Source of the DNA: Ascidia mentula
Lineage: Eukaryota > Chordata > Ascidiacea > Phlebobranchia > Ascidiidae
Length of the DNA stretch: 64,000 nt
NCBI GenBank assembly: GCA_947561715.1
Contig: OX387201.1
Span: forward strand, 21,838,001-21,902,000
Reading direction: 5' to 3'
Below are positions 34,721 to 47,880 of the stretch, piece by piece. Both the position numbers and the translations under genes were made by a program. The notes under the pieces were generated by a model. That model was not told where the DNA came from and ran no database searches. It worked only from the letters and a program-made list of their open reading frames with translations. How positions within the stretch are numbered: position 1 is the first letter of the stretch; the number at the start of each line of letters is the position of its first letter.

Positions 34721-34944
34721 GCGCCATAAGTATTTAGTATACTGCTGTAACTGCGAGATAGCCAATATGATTAACACAAGGAACGCGAAAACATGTTTCA
34801 TTCACAAACACATCTGCTTCATATTGCAACACCTTTATGTTGTGCACGTGTTATTCAATGGCCTACACATTCACGTCACAGGTTTTTTAAGAACATCAAC
34901 ACCGATTTTCAACTACGTACAATGCCTCCGCAAGACGTGACAAG

Positions 34945-35000
34945 GCTACACGTCACATAATCCCACTTGTTGTTCGGCCACCAGGTTATATATTCCATAT
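34945..35000 (+). promoter_or_regulatory. promoter module of gene C
   Basis: ACACGTCACATAATCCCACT, then TGTTGTTCGG, then a TTATATATT TATA box (about 34986-34994), 57 bp before the start codon at 35051. Same order as before gene 2, C' and E1. Confidence 0.65.
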
Positions 35001-35050
35001 GCAAGTATATACGTTACTTTATTTCTTTGAAGACTGAGTGAAACTTGACA

Positions 35051-37100
35051 ATGGACGCGGAAATTCATGCAGAGGAAGAGTGGGAAACTTGGACAAAACA
35101 ATTCGGTAAGGACATTGTTGTGAATCTGCAATGAAACAACTGCTGATGGAATGTTGTATGGCGTCTACAGGAAAAACTTATACAAAAAGAGAACTCGAGA
35201 AACGGAAAGCGATCTGGCAAAGTAATTTTCAAACGTATTTGAAACAAGCGGATGACTGTGATGTTCACAATCGCATTAGACGCCCATTTCTTAACAAATT
35301 TAGCGATTATGTAAGTCTTAATTTTTCCTATGTTTAAAATATACAGTACTTTATACAGTAAGATAAATATATACTTTTAATTACATCTTAGCATATTTAA
35401 TGTCGAATGGAGGGAATACTTCTGTATTTACTGGTCATCATAAATCAACTGCATAGTTTTTCAACTTGTAGTAAAAGAGAAAAAATTGTGTTTGTTTCTT
35501 GTGGTATTTCAACAAGAAACCGGAAGAATTGTCATGGATGAGCGGATTGATACCCGAAGAAATTTTATGTGATTCTTGCGCACCATTAACACCTACCCCA
35601 GAACCTGATCCCGATCCTCAACTACCCATTTGTCAGGAACCCAACCCTGAATACGTTGACTGGCGGGGACACGGTTGTGTAACATCCGTGCAAGACCGAA
35701 GATTCCTGCCCGCTTGCTGGATATTCAGTGCAGTAAGTGTTCGCATTAAAAGCTTAACTGGTATATCTACTGTGATTTAAATATGTAGGTGGCAGCCGTT
35801 GAATCCCATTACAAGATAAAGAATGGAGAATTAATCAAACTTTCTGAACAACAATTAGTTGATTGTAACGAGAAGGGTGGAAAAGTTGGTCGCTTGGAAT
35901 GTGCGTTTGATTACATTAGAAGCAAATCGATTGCTCTGAGGGACGAATACCCGTATACTGGAACGGTTAGAAGTTTACTTTAAAATATTTACAGTATTCG
36001 GACATTCGAAGGAAACATTAAACATTTGGAAAAAAATTAAAGTAGGCCTACCTAACATTAGCGGTAAAAAATATATTGTTATGGCAAAATGTTGGTGAAA
36101 TCTTTCCATGTAAGATGTTTTCTCTTCTGTCTCTACTGGATACAGAAAACCTTTCAAAACCTTTTTCCCTTGAATAAATAACAAAACATATCAGTTATGA
36201 GGAAGGTTGGAAACAATCGTAACAAAGTAAAGCAGTTCGTAATTTTAAACGTTTTTATTTACCAGAAAGAAGCTTGTAAATTTAGAATAAGACGAGTAGT
36301 TGGGATGCTAAGATGGGAGAAAATCGAAGCAGGAAACGAACAAGAACTTGAGCATGTTGTAGCAAAGATTGGTCCGGTTGCTGTGGGATTGACTGCTTCA
36401 AGTTATGAGAAATTTAAAAACCATACTGACTACAAAGGTGCGCTACCTATGTGTATGACTGGACATTCATGACAGTTGCGTTTGCTTTTACAGAGATACT
36501 TTATGACCCTGATTGGGAAAATAGTTATAATCCATTGCACAAAAACCCGTTTCATCATGCAGTGTTGGTTGTTGGTTATGGAAAAGATCATAGCAAACCA
36601 CGTGGCGAAGACAAGTACTGGATTATCAAGAACAGGTAGTAACATTTTAATAGTAAATAAACAATTCAAAAATAAAAAAAATCAAGCTCCCGGTGTGGTT
36701 TGACCTCATGACCAAGTGCTGGCTATGATGCAAGTAAACCTAAATGGGCTAGTTGTAATCGAAAAGTAAAGTCTTTCACATTAAGGCGATCGTGCCCAGT
36801 GAAAACTATGTATTTCGATTTTGCGCACCTGTTTTCACACAAAATCTAACCTGTTAAATAATCTTGTCTCATTGACCTATGGGGTCAAATATCTGTTGCC
36901 AATGCCTGGGCGTACCCATGTCTAAAGTTCATCACCAAACTATTTCGTTTCATCAAACTTTATTCATCTTTAGTTGGGGCGACGAATCCGGAGACAAAAA
37001 AGATCCGAATTCTGGTTACAAGAAAATCGCTAAAGACCGAGAAAACAATTGTAATATCGCCGGTTGTGCGATGTATCCAGTGGGAGTGAAACATATATAA
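35051..37100 (+). CDS. gene C: C1A peptidase-like protein, most complete copy
   Basis: Seven exons: 35051-35105, 35171-35310, 35517-35732, 35789-35965, 36266-36437, 36494-36635 and 36974-37100. The start MDAEIHAEEEWETW carries no signal peptide. Exon 2 is propeptide (KRKAIWQSNF), exon 3 has a Pro/Asp-rich linker (EPDPDPQLP) and LPACWIFSA, exon 4 SEQQLVDC, exon 6 HHAVLVVGYG, and the exon 6/7 junction KNSWG. Cys, His and Asn are all present. The oxyanion-hole Gln, four positions into VQDQ of the partner C', is Arg here (VQDR), so activity is uncertain. The papain Cys next to the active site (CGSC) is missing in the whole family. Its mirror copy is C' at 45754-47767. Confidence 0.8.
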
Positions 37101-38205
37101 GATCGTGACTATTGTCAGGTAAACTTTTCCAAGTAGAAATATGAAGATATTTCATGTTGATAATTTCCATTAGAAAACAAGTGGAATTTCGCAAAGCTTC
37201 CACCCTGATCCTTAATAAATGGTGACAACTTGCTATAATTCCTAAATATTTGGTCTTTTATGCATTATCATCCATTTTCTACCGACAAAGTACCTGCATA
37301 TTGTTAATTACACGGCTCATTACATTTATACAGAAAAATACAATCTCATGGCTTTGGTGTTGAGAGAGATCTTCGTTCACGACGCTCGAGATTAAATTGA
37401 AATATATCAGATCTTAATCACACATGTGAGAGCTGGAAAGTGAATGTATGCAATAAAGCTGTAATAAAAACATTAGTTTAATCGATGGTTAACGGATATG
37501 CCTTGGAAAAAAATGATTAAACAGTTGAACAGAGTCAGACCCTTTTATAAATAAACAAACACAAATAGTAATTCCATTAACTTAATGTGTAGTTGGACTG
37601 AGGTAGAGGCAAATACCCTGGAAGATACAATAGGTGTTTTTTTATACGTCGCGTGGCGGCGCTATAATGTGACGCAAGTGTTATGTAACAACTCCGACCG
37701 GTAGTGACGACACACAATATATACGGAGGTGTGATTGACTAAGCTTGACAAAGGACGGTGACATGCTAGGTTGAGGACTCATCTGACCATGGTTCATCGC
37801 CCTATTATGAATTATGAGTTTCAATATAGAATCATTGGAAACATGCAAATATTACAGGGTTACTACTACCGTGCTTATTTCAAAGATTTGTGGCAATTGT
37901 CACAAGCAGTGTCCAGAAAATACAAATGTGCTTTCTTCTAAAATACGTGTCTGTTGTGTACTTGATCAGTCTTCTTAGTGTACCCACCAAGCTTTCTTAT
38001 TTGTTTATTATATACAGACTGTTGGTTGCATGCGAACTGCACTTGTCGATTTTAGATCAACCACCTTTAGGAAAATCACACAAATCCTCAAAAAGGGACG
38101 GAGTTCTGAAAAAGCAGATCGCTTGTTTCTTGGAACTTTCGTGTGTAGATGGGGCTGATTTCCCGATTATAATATCTTAGAAAATTGTGATGCAGTAATA
38201 CACAC
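37101..38205. other. 3' flank of gene C
   Basis: Matches about 44880-45750 on the right arm in reverse complement. No supported gene. A segment at 37640-37730 (GTGGCGGCGCTATAATGTGA) is related to the hairpin at 45.25 kb. Confidence 0.45.
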
Positions 38206-39110
38206 TCGAATGATAGGGATTCCGTGTTTGGGAATTTTTAGCCTGCCTGTATGTTGTGACCAAATACGTCACAACCACATATATTGCAACGTCACAACCA
38301 CATATATTGCAACGACACAACCACATATAATGCAACGTCACAACCACATATATTTTATTCTTTCGTCATATCAAGGATAGCATGACCCGTTCAGTTCCCA
38401 CGTGTTGTTGTTTGTCACAATATATGAGGTTGTGACGTTGCATTATATGTGGTTGTGACGTTGTATTATATGTGGTTGTTACGTCACAATATATGTGGTT
38501 GTTACGTTACAATATATGAGGTTGTGACGTTTCAGTATATGTGGTTGTGACGTTGAAATATATGTGGTTGTGACGTTACAATATATGAGGTTGTGACGTT
38601 TCAATATATGTGGTTGTGACGTTTCAATATATGTGGTTGTGACGTTACAATATATGTGGCTGTTACGTTACAATATATGAGGTTGTGACGTTTCAATATA
38701 TGTGATTGTGACGTTTCAATATATGTGGTTGTGACGTTTCAATATATGTGGTTGTGACGTTCCAGTATATGTGGTTGTGACGTTGCAATATAGGTGGTTG
38801 TGACGTTGCATTATATGTGATTGTGGCGTTGCAATATATGTGGTTGTGACGTTGAAATATATATGGTTGTTACGTAACAATATATGAGGTTGTGACGTTT
38901 CAATATGTGTGGTTGTGACGTGCAATATATGTGGTTGTGACTTTGCAATATATGTGGTTGTGACGTTGCAATATATGTGGTTGTGACGTTGCAATATATG
39001 TGGTTGTGACGTTGCAATATATGTGGTTGTGACGTATTTGGACACAACATACAGGCAACCTAAAAATTCCCAAACACGGAATCCCTATCATTCGAGTTTG
39101 TATTACACAA
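38205..39110. mobile_element. foldback-like repeat with internal minisatellite
   Basis: Ends are inverted repeats of at least 80 bp (38207-38290 versus 39030-39110), including CTCGAATGATAGGGATTCC and its reverse complement. The interior is a tandem array. Absent from the matching place in the right arm, so it is an insertion or a local expansion. No coding capacity. Confidence 0.6.
38426..39035. repeat. 23-bp minisatellite with TGACGTT motifs
   Basis: About 26 units of the form GTTGTGACGTTGCAATATATGTG in runs, with variants at the TTGCAA part. Most units contain TGACGTTGCAAT, resembling a CRE half-site joined to a C/EBP-like half-site. The open minus-strand frames here simply repeat the unit. 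Confidence 0.85.
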
Positions 39111-39880
39111 CCTTATATATTGTAACAAACAACAACACGTGGGAACTGAACGGGTCATGCTATTCTTGATATGACGAAAGAATAAAACTACCGACATCAC
39201 ACGTGGGATACAGAGTCGATACACGCTTTACAATGAGTAAGCGCAGGCTTAATTATTAGTCAGGTCGACTCAACCACACAAAAATACGCGGGTCTGTATT
39301 CGTAATGTTATCACATTTAGTCACATAGATGTGTAGGTTTTTTCGTGGGAGTCGTTTTTTCATTTCTAAATTGGTTTTACTCGTGATTCCATGCAAGGTT
39401 TCATCCACCAATATCCGATAACGTAGGCTTTACGTAGATAATGTGAATCAGTCTTTCCGTGTAAATTCTCCATATATCAGCGGATGTATTGATGAATGCA
39501 GGTGGTATTGAGTGGGTTTTGTTGAAAAAACATTTAAATGTTGCTGATGGTGAATAGTAAGTTTATATTTCAAAACGTTTGTTACAAACACAGATCGGGT
39601 TAGTGTTTAAAAGCATGTTTTGTCTGCTTTAGATTTTTGCTACTTAACATGAAATGTTGCTTTCTATTTTAATGTTTAATACCTTGCTGTTTTATGGTTG
39701 GTTTTAGCGACCAAATTGTAATAAATAGGTGAGCAAGTAAAGGACACAAACGACAAACGATTCTTCGCGTTGTTGGTGTAACAATGTTTTTAGTTTGGTT
39801 TATTCTATAAAAGTTTTACACAACTGTGTTCACGCTTTTACATCCAGGTTCTGAAATAGTTGCAGGACTGAAACTAAACA
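39111..39880. other. end of left arm and 5' flank of gene D
   Basis: Contains a CACGTG module (39133-39215), then about 400 bp matching 44120-44520 in reverse. The arm homology stops near 39870. Confidence 0.5.
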
Positions 39881-42800
39881 ATGTCCAAGAAAGTCGATTC
39901 TGACGCCGATCAACTACGGGCAAAGCGGAGTGAACGCATTGGTGAGCGTTTGTGTTTTATTTTAGAAACCAAAGCCTAATGAATAGATTGCTTAAACGAA
40001 CAAACAAAACTTCAAATCAATAAATATTAGGGGTACACAACGGAGGCCTCATGTACTGATTAACATAATTTAAAAGTGGCTCGCGTACTAATTTTAATAT
40101 ATGCAATGTTATAACAGCCATATCCAACAGTGTTCAAAACTTTCTGACAAACTGGTTTTAAAACATCCCCAAAAAAGATCACATAAATGTTTAGCTAGTT
40201 ATAGGTAGTGCATAACAAACACAACATGCATTTCTGTTTCAGTTGCACTCCTGATATAAAAAAAACACTTTCTTTTAAGAAAGTCAAGTTAAATATTTTC
40301 CTTTGTAATCAACAAACAAAAGTAATCAGTTTGTTTCAATCGTCCACAGAAAAAACATCTTCAAACGAAGAACTTCGTGACAGAAAAAGTATTCGGAAAA
40401 GAAAGTTAGCTGAAGTGAAAGAACACAATGAAGATTTCAAGACTGGAAAGTTCACATACAGGATTTCTCTAACACAGTTCAGCGATCGGGTAAAAAATAA
40501 CAAATGTCCAAATCAATGCAGTAATGTTTCATACAATGGTGGCTGACACAGTTAGACTGCAATACCTGGGCTGCGAAACCTGATAACCTAATGATTTCCA
40601 ACTAAGTTTTGATTAAACGTTTGTTTAAATACATTTCCACACAGAAAAACGGTGAACTCCCATGGATGGACGATCGGAATGTGGCAGAATGTTACAGACC
40701 ACCTTTGTTATTCGGAGCAACAAAAGAACCTCAAAAAACTGACCCAGGTGTTGTTGAGGGACCTAACCCTGAAAGTATTGACTGGAGGGTTAGGGGTTGT
40801 GTAACACCCGTGAAGGACCAAGGAACTGAGTTGCCCGCTTGCTGGATATTCAGTGCAGTAAGCGTTCGTTACAAATGCCTAACTGGTATAACTACTGTGA
40901 TTTTAATATGTAGGTAGCAGCCGTTGAATCTCATCACAAGATAAACAACGGAGAATTGGTTGAACTTTCTGAACAACAATTAGTTGATTGTGACAAAAAG
41001 GGTGGAGGTACAGGAGATCTGGAATGGGCGTTTGATTACATTCGAAGGAATGGACTCGTTTTTGAACATGAATATCCGTTCATTGGCAAGGTAGATTTAA
41101 CGAAAATCCATTTTTAATATTAAACAATAATTGGATCTTCAGTGGGTTTTTTACCTCATAACATACTTCCCATAGACGTCCATTACTAAAGTACCTTGTA
41201 GATTGCCAGAGTTATAACGTAACCACCACTAAAGTACTGGTTTCTGCAAATGAGAGTCTTAAAAAAGATACGTTTAATTGTATCTTCCAGTACTGGTTAG
41301 TTTCGAGAAACCAAACATCAAAATCAGCAAAACTTATTAGGTTGAACCATTTATAATCGAAATTTACGAAGATCTTCGTAAACAAAAAGTTACATAGCAT
41401 ACATCATGATTTGGTGAAAATATGTCTACGTTTGCATTGGTAAAGATTCAAGATTGTTTTTCAACATTTAATGAACACTCCACGCATTAAATACACAAAA
41501 GTTCACGTATTCCGTTCCATCATAAGTTTTCCAATAGCAAAAACTTCTTGAATTAGCAAAATTGAAATTCGCTGTTCTACCGTGCAACCAATGCTTGGCA
41601 ACGCGCAGTGTCGGTTCAACCATTACATAAACAAGACCATGCGTTTTTTAAGCGGCTGTGAGCTGCAACGGCTTGGCGTAGTTGGCACGGGTGGCGAAAG
41701 CTAGTGGGTGGGTAGCGAGTTGGAGTACAGTGGTCACAACTTTTTTGCTCTAGGAACTGTTCAATGTTTTATTGCTGATCTTCTTTCTGGCACGCAGCTA
41801 AAACCCAATACAGTTTTTTCAGTTACAAGAATTCAAAAGCGTATGTTTTTTCAATAAAAAACACCAAATCGTAGATCGTAATGGATTTCCAAATTTAACG
41901 AATGTGTGATGTGCGTATTTTAGGCCATTATAAAGTACAGTTGGCAAATATTACATTCGCCCCGCTCGGCCTTGTCCTTTTTTCGTTGTCCGTGATCTTC
42001 GAGAGAAGGAGAGAAAAAATCAACGCGCAGGTCAGTGAAGCATATCCAAACAGCCTTCAAACCGAACAATGGCACAGAACAGTTGGGATCTTGGGGAAAA
42101 GTCATCCAGTGTTGCAAGACTCGAAGCGATTTGTGCGCGGATTAATAATGTTTGCGCGGATTGATAATTTGTGCGCGGATTGATTGCAAAATCACAAAAA
42201 TTGGGCGGATTTTTGACCGATTTTGAAAATTCTGTTCGGAGGATAATTCGTCACGTCATTTTTTCCAATCTGGTCAACCCCCAAGACTTCAAAACCGTCG
42301 CCAGAACCTCGATCCAAACAAAGCACGAGCGAGCAGTGATGCGTGACGAGTGAAGAAAGTTTTGTGATGACCACGTGATCGGTGGGTTGCTATAACAACA
42401 GTTCACCTACCCAGGACACATGTAATTTTTATCAACCCAAGATAATGATGAACAAAATACAAGATGTTGCTGAGGCCTTACAATAAACAGGACACTGTGG
42501 GCAAGGGCAAAACTTAAAACAATGCAAACATGCGCACACACCAGATTAACTGAAAGAACATTTTTAACGGTTTTAAGGTACAACATACTATTTGAATCAA
42601 CAAATCAAGCACTCAGTACAAGGTGACATGTACATTATCATGTCCTAAATAACAAACAACCTTGGTTGGAACTTGTATATTTTTAAATCGTTAAAATGGT
42701 CGGACTACGAACAATGCCGTGTAAATATCTCAATCCGCTACTATGTAAAACAGTAAAGTTATCTGCATTCAAAATATGGTTAACTCGCTATTTTAGGATC

Positions 42801-44119
42801 CCTTGTTCCTTTTATCTTGGAAGAATGAAAACGGAAAACAGGTGTTTCAGTTGTTATCGCGAAACTCATCAAAGGTGAAACATACAAAAGTGGAAATTTC
42901 CAACAATATATCGCCAATCTTTCCGCCGTCGACTCACTCGGTTTGTCTGCGGTTATATTGTGACGCAACAAATATCAGCTGCTCAGCCAAGCGGAACCCC
43001 CAGTATTTCCTCTCTCAGCGCCCAACGAAAATGCGGAACTAAATTCACAGCCGTTGACTTGGGCAGAATTTATGAGGAAACTGTTACTTTGTAAAAGCGT
43101 CTTGATTCCTTTATTCGTTCTCAAGTGAAGATTGCAGCAAGCAAACCTTGATCACAAACAAGCTCAATATATGTTCTCCAAGAATGATTTTAGGTTTTGA
43201 AGGACAAGAAAAAAATTGTTTGCCAAACTTAGTTGAATGCTGTAGCATAGGATGTTGGTGTTGGAATAATTATGTGAAACACGAGGTCAGCTGTTGCTGA
43301 AATCATCAATTGAGGTGTAGTAATATTGTATTACCTGTAGAACAGAGAGTTAAAATTTTAAATTTCCATTTGGCAACTAAAAATACAGGTTGTTATAGGT
43401 AAACATGCTATATGTTTTTTCCTGCCTTTCTACAACAGACGTCGCTTTCATGTTTACCGCACGGCTTTGGAAAGATATTGTTGGTAAAGAAAACAATGTC
43501 ACAAAACCTTTCCCATATCAAGGTTGTAGGAAACCTAACATGCCTTTGTTTAAAGTTTGTTTGTTTGAAGCTGTGTCCACATCAGTCATACATTGTTTGA
43601 GGCAGTGATTACTTTATATTGTGACGTAATGAGTAAGGAGTGGTACCACACTTTGACATGCTTGGTTACTCACTGGTGAATCCATACAACTGAAACAATT
43701 TCTCACTCAAAAGCGTAAACTGTTTGGAATGTAAACAATACGCAGACGGTGGTTGTGAAGTAAGTGGCGCACTGCCTTTGTTTGCTGAAGGTTTCTCACT
43801 CGCAAAAACTGTGACTTGTTGGTCTTGGAGGGACCAGACCAGCTAAGTCAAAGGTTGCTTTCGTCATCAATACAGAAGTCAAGTTAATTCGCTCGCTTAA
43901 GCTATGCTTTCGTATAGCAAGAAAGCGCCATTTATTAAAAGGATGGGGTTCGCGTTGGCAACAACTACAACAACGATAAATGCAGAATGAGACAAAATAT
44001 CGTCTTAACCACGAATAGTAGGCTTGATTATTTACCACTTGCGTTGTGTGGGTTCAAGCAAATCTTCAAATAACAGAGAAGTCGCAGTTAACATCGGTCT
44101 GACGTTGAAAGCAATTAAC
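39871..44119. other. spacer of the inverted duplication
   Basis: Not mirrored. Holds gene D (39881-41090). From 41091 to 44119 I see no supported gene: a 94-codon plus-strand frame at 41902-42183 lacks family resemblance, and short GTGCGCGGATTGAT repeats occur around 42130-42185. Confidence 0.55.
39881..41090 (+). pseudogene. gene D: 5' half of a C1A peptidase-like gene
   Basis: Four plus-strand exons: 39881-39941 (start MSKKVDSDADQL, no signal peptide), 40350-40499 (propeptide, YRISLTQFSDR), 40645-40857 (ends LPACWIFSA) and 40914-41090 (SEQQLVDC, ends YPFIGK before a GT donor). Splice sites are intact and the Cys is present; the Gln sits one residue further away than in papain. No exons 5-7 with the His and Asn are found in the next 3 kb, so the gene is cut near the centre of the palindrome. 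It could be transcribed as a propeptide plus half domain. Confidence 0.7.
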
Positions 44120-45753
44120 TATTTTAGAACCTGCATGTAAAGGCGTGAACACAGTTGTGTAAAACTTTTAATGAATAAACCAAACTAAAAACATTGTTAC
44201 ACCAACAACGCGAAGAATCGTTTGTCGTTTCAGTCCTTTACTTGCTCGCCTAATTTTTACAATTCAGTCGCTAAAACTAACCATAAAACAGCAAGCTATT
44301 AAACATTAAAATAGAAAGCAACATTTCATCTTTAGTAGTAAAAATCTAAAGCAAACAAAACATGCTTTTTACCGATCTGTGCTTGTAACTAACGTTTTGA
44401 GGTATAACTATTCACCATCAGCAACATTTGAATGTTTTTTTTAACAAAACCACTCAATACCATCTGCATTTATCAATGCATCCGCTGATATATGGAAAAT
44501 TTACAGGAGGGAAAGACTGATTTACACATACGTAAAGCCTACGTTATCGGATGTTGGTGGATGAAACCTTGTATGGAATTAACCAAAACGTAGAAATACA
44601 ATGACAAATTGCTGCTCTCACCAGAAAAGATTCGTCCAAGCTCTGCACCGACGGTTCAAACGCGTTGTCACACAGCAAACTGCTCGCAATATTAATGACT
44701 CTCCCTGCCATTGAAGTCCCACAAAACTTACTACAGTGAATCCGTAGACAGGAAGTTTTGGGTCAAGATCATCAGAAATGGGGTCAGATTTCTCCAGATA
44801 AATTGTTGGCTTTACTGATGTTGGTATACTTAACTCCTGTCCCAGCATTTGCTATGGAGCGTGTACCACCCTTGCAGTGTATCGCTGCATCACTATTTGC
44901 TAAGATATTATATTCGGGAAATCAACCCCATCTATACATGAAAGTTCTAAAAAACAAGCGTTCCGCTTTTTTAGAATTTCGTCCTTTTTGAGGATTTGTG
45001 TGATTTTCGTAAAGGTGTTTGATCTAAAATCGACCAGTGCAGTGCCATACAACCAATAGTCTGTATGTAATAAACAAATAAGCACGCTTGGTGGATGCAC
45101 TAAGAAAACTGAGCAAGTACACAATGGACACGTGTTTTTGTAGAAAGCACATTTGTATTTTTTGGACACTGCTTGTGACAATTGCCACAAATCTTTGGAA
45201 TAACCACGGTAATAATAACTTTGTATTATTTGCATGTTTCCAATGATTCGTGCACAGAACGTCGCGTGGCGGCTTCACAATATAGCGCCGCCACGCGACG
45301 TTCTGTGCGCGTTGTTTGCCACAACAACACCTATTGTATCTTCCAGGAGGGTATTTGCCTCTACCTCCGTCCAACTACACATTAAGTTAATGGGCGGAAT
45401 TACTATTTGTGTTTGTTTATTTATAAAAGGGTCTGACTCTGTTCAATGTTACCCATTTTTCAAAGGCATATCCGTTAACCATCGATTAAACTGCTGTTTT
45501 TATTACAGCTTTATAGCATACATTCACTTTCCAGCTCTCACACGTGTAATTAAGATCTGATATATTTCAATTCAATCTCGAGCGTCGTGAACGAAGATCT
45601 CCCTCAACACCAAAGCCATGAGATTGTATTTTTCTGTATAAATGTAATGAGCCGTGTAAATAACAATATGCAGATATTTGTAGGTACAAAATCGATGATA
45701 TTACATAAAAGACATTTTTATTGAGGATCAGGGTCGTAGCTTTGCGAAGTTGC
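44120..45753. other. 3' flank of gene C' (right-arm intergenic)
   Basis: Mirrors parts of 37.1-39.9 kb. No supported gene. A perfect hairpin of about 22-bp arms lies at 45250-45308. Confidence 0.45.
45250..45308. repeat. GC-rich hairpin
   Basis: GCACAGAACGTCGCGTGGCG pairs with its reverse complement about 35 bp later. The left arm has only one half of it near 37645. Confidence 0.6.
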
Positions 45754-47767
45754 TCTTGTTTCCTACTGGGAAATATCAACATGAAATACTCCCACTGGAT
45801 ACATCGCACAACCGGCGATATTACAACTGTTTTCTCGATCTTTAGCGATTTTCTTGTAACCAGAATTCGGATCTTTTTTGTTTCCAGAATTCGGATCTTT
45901 TTTGTCTCCGGATTTGTCGCCCCAACTAAAGATCAATAAAGTTCAATGAAATAATTAGTTTGGTGATAAACTTCATGGGATCGCCCAGGCATTGGCAACA
46001 TATATTTTACCCCTACAGGCGCAAGTGAAATTGTTTAGAATTTTATTTGAATCACGTTTTATTTGCTTGCTATTGTGCGAAAACAGGTGCGCAAAATCGA
46101 AAGACATAGTTTTCACAGGGCACGATCACCTTAATGTGAAAGACTTTACTTTTCGATTACAACTAGTACATTAGGTTTATCTCGTCCGTAACCAACGACC
46201 AACACTGCATGATGAAACGGGTTTTTGTGCAATGGATTATAACTATTTTCCCAATCAGGGTCATAAAGTATCTCTGTAAAAGCAAACGCAACTGTCATGA
46301 ATGTCCAGTCATACACATAGGTAGCGCACCTTTGTAGTCAGTATGGTTTTTAAATTTCTCATAACTTGAAGCAGTCAATCCCACAGCAACCGGACCAATC
46401 TTTGCTACAACATGCTCAAGTTCTTGTTCGTCTCCTGCTGTGATTTCCTTCCATCCTTGCATCCCAACTACTCGTCTTATGCTAAATTTACAAGCTTCTT
46501 TCTGGTAAATAAAAACGTTTAAAATTACGAACTGCTTTACTTTGTTACGATTGTTTCCAACCTTCCTCATAACTGATAGGTTTTGTTATTTATTCAAGGG
46601 AAAAGTTTTTTTTAAAGGTTTTCTGCGTCCAGGTGCGTTTTGTCTCAATATAGTTATTCAGTTGCCATAAAAATGTCAAGTCCACGTCAAAAGAGGAAAA
46701 TTATACATGAAAGGATTTCACCAACATTTTCCTATAACAATATATTTTTTGCCGCTAATGTAAGGTAGACCTACTTTAATTTTTTTTCAAATGTTTAATG
46801 TTTTCTTCGAATGTCCGAATACTGTAAATATTTTAAAGTAAACTTCTAATCTTTCCCGTATACGGGTATTTATCCCACAGAGCAATCGATTTGCTTCTAA
46901 TGTAATCAAACGCACATTCCAAGCGACCAACTTTTCCACCCTTCTCGATACAATCAACTAATTGTTGTTCAGAAAGTTTGAACAATTCTCCGTTGTTTAT
47001 TTTGTAATGGGATTCAACGGCTGCTACCTGCATATTTAAACCACAGTAGTTATACCAGTTAAGCTTTTAACGCGAACACTTACTGCACTGAATATCCAGC
47101 AAGCGGGCAGGAATCTTTGGTCTTGCACGGATGTTACACAACCGTGTCCCCGCCAGTCAACGTTTTCAGGGTTGGGTTCCTGACAAATGGGTAGTTGAGG
47201 ATCGGGATCAGGTTCTGCGGTAGGTGTTAATGGTGCGCAAGAATCACATAAAATTTCTTCGGGTATCAATCCGCTCATCCATGACAATTCTTCCGGTTTC
47301 TTGTTGAAATACCACAAGAAACAAACACAATTTTTGTCTCATTTGCTACAAGTTGAAAAACTATGCAGTTGATTTATGATGACCAGTAAATACAAAAGTA
47401 TTCCCTCCATTCGACATGAATATATGCTAAGATGTAATTAAAAGTATATATTTATCTTACTGTATAAAGTACTGTATATTTTAAACATAGGAAAAATTAA
47501 GACTTACATAATCGCTAAATTTGTTAAGAAATGGGCGTCTAATGCGATTGTGAACATCACAGTCATCCACTTGTTACAAATACGTTTGAAAATTACTTTG
47601 CCAGATCGCTTTCCGTTTCTCGAGTTCTCTTTTTGTTTTAGTTTTTCCTGTAGACGCCATACAAAATTCCATCAACAGTTGTTTCATTGCAGATTCACAA
47701 CAATGTCCTTACCGAATTGTTTTGTCCAAGTTTCCCACTCTTCCTCTGCATGAATTTCCGCGTTCAT
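45754..47767 (-). pseudogene. gene C': damaged mirror copy of gene C
   Basis: Minus-strand exons 47713-47767, 47508-47647, 47084-47299, 46857-47027, 46330-46501, 46146-46273 (truncated) and 45754-45925. The first five closely match gene C and keep the oxyanion Gln (VQDQRFLPAC). The donor after exon 4 reads AT instead of GT. Exon 6 is cut by a deletion that removes YWIIKN and the donor; reading on gives GYGRDKPNVLVV and a stop, so the catalytic Asn cannot be formed normally. Exon 7 has an in-frame 21-bp duplication (DPNSGNKKDPNSGYKK). A pseudogene by these lesions, although the 5' half could still be expressed. Confidence 0.75.
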
Positions 47768-47825
47768 TGTCAAGTTTCACTCAACCTTCAAACAAATAAA
47801 GTGGTAACGTATATACTTGCATATG

Positions 47826-47880
47826 GAATATATAACTTGGTGGCCGAACAACAAGTGGGATTATGTGACGTGACGTGAAT
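47826..47880 (-). promoter_or_regulatory. promoter module of gene C'
   Basis: On the minus strand: CACGTCACGTCACATAATCC, CCACTTGTTG, then a TATA box (about 47828-47836) about 62 bp from the start codon at 47767. The CRE is doubled compared with gene C. The CACTA insertion begins 6 bp upstream, at 47886. Confidence 0.6.

Larger units (their letters stand above)
11533..39870. repeat. left arm of the inverted duplication (with later insertions)
   Basis: Segments 11533-12185, 15139-18468, 33297-33737 and 34721-39870 match, in reverse complement and in order, segments of 44120-60490. Shared landmarks include gene A versus gene B, the CT/GA microsatellite, gene C versus gene C', and the flanks at 37.9 kb versus 45.2 kb. 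The arm is expanded by a Polinton, a Penelope-like element, a 0.9-kb minisatellite-bearing element and a 2.95-kb block (12186-15138) absent from the other arm. Confidence 0.85.

Noticed and set aside
38270-39040. Possible CRISPR array
   Set aside because: Units are contiguous 23-bp repeats without unique spacers, in eukaryotic DNA.
38716-39091. Open frames repeating NHIYCNVTTTY-like units
   Set aside because: Translation of the 23-bp minisatellite; no start context, no family, and the array is non-coding on the evidence.
41902-42183. 94-codon frame in the spacer
   Set aside because: No family resemblance, runs through short direct repeats, no supporting splice sites.
44618-44848. Possible remnant of a peptidase linker exon (DPKLPVYGF)
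   Set aside because: The resemblance to DPDPQLPICQ is short and there is no active-site sequence after it.
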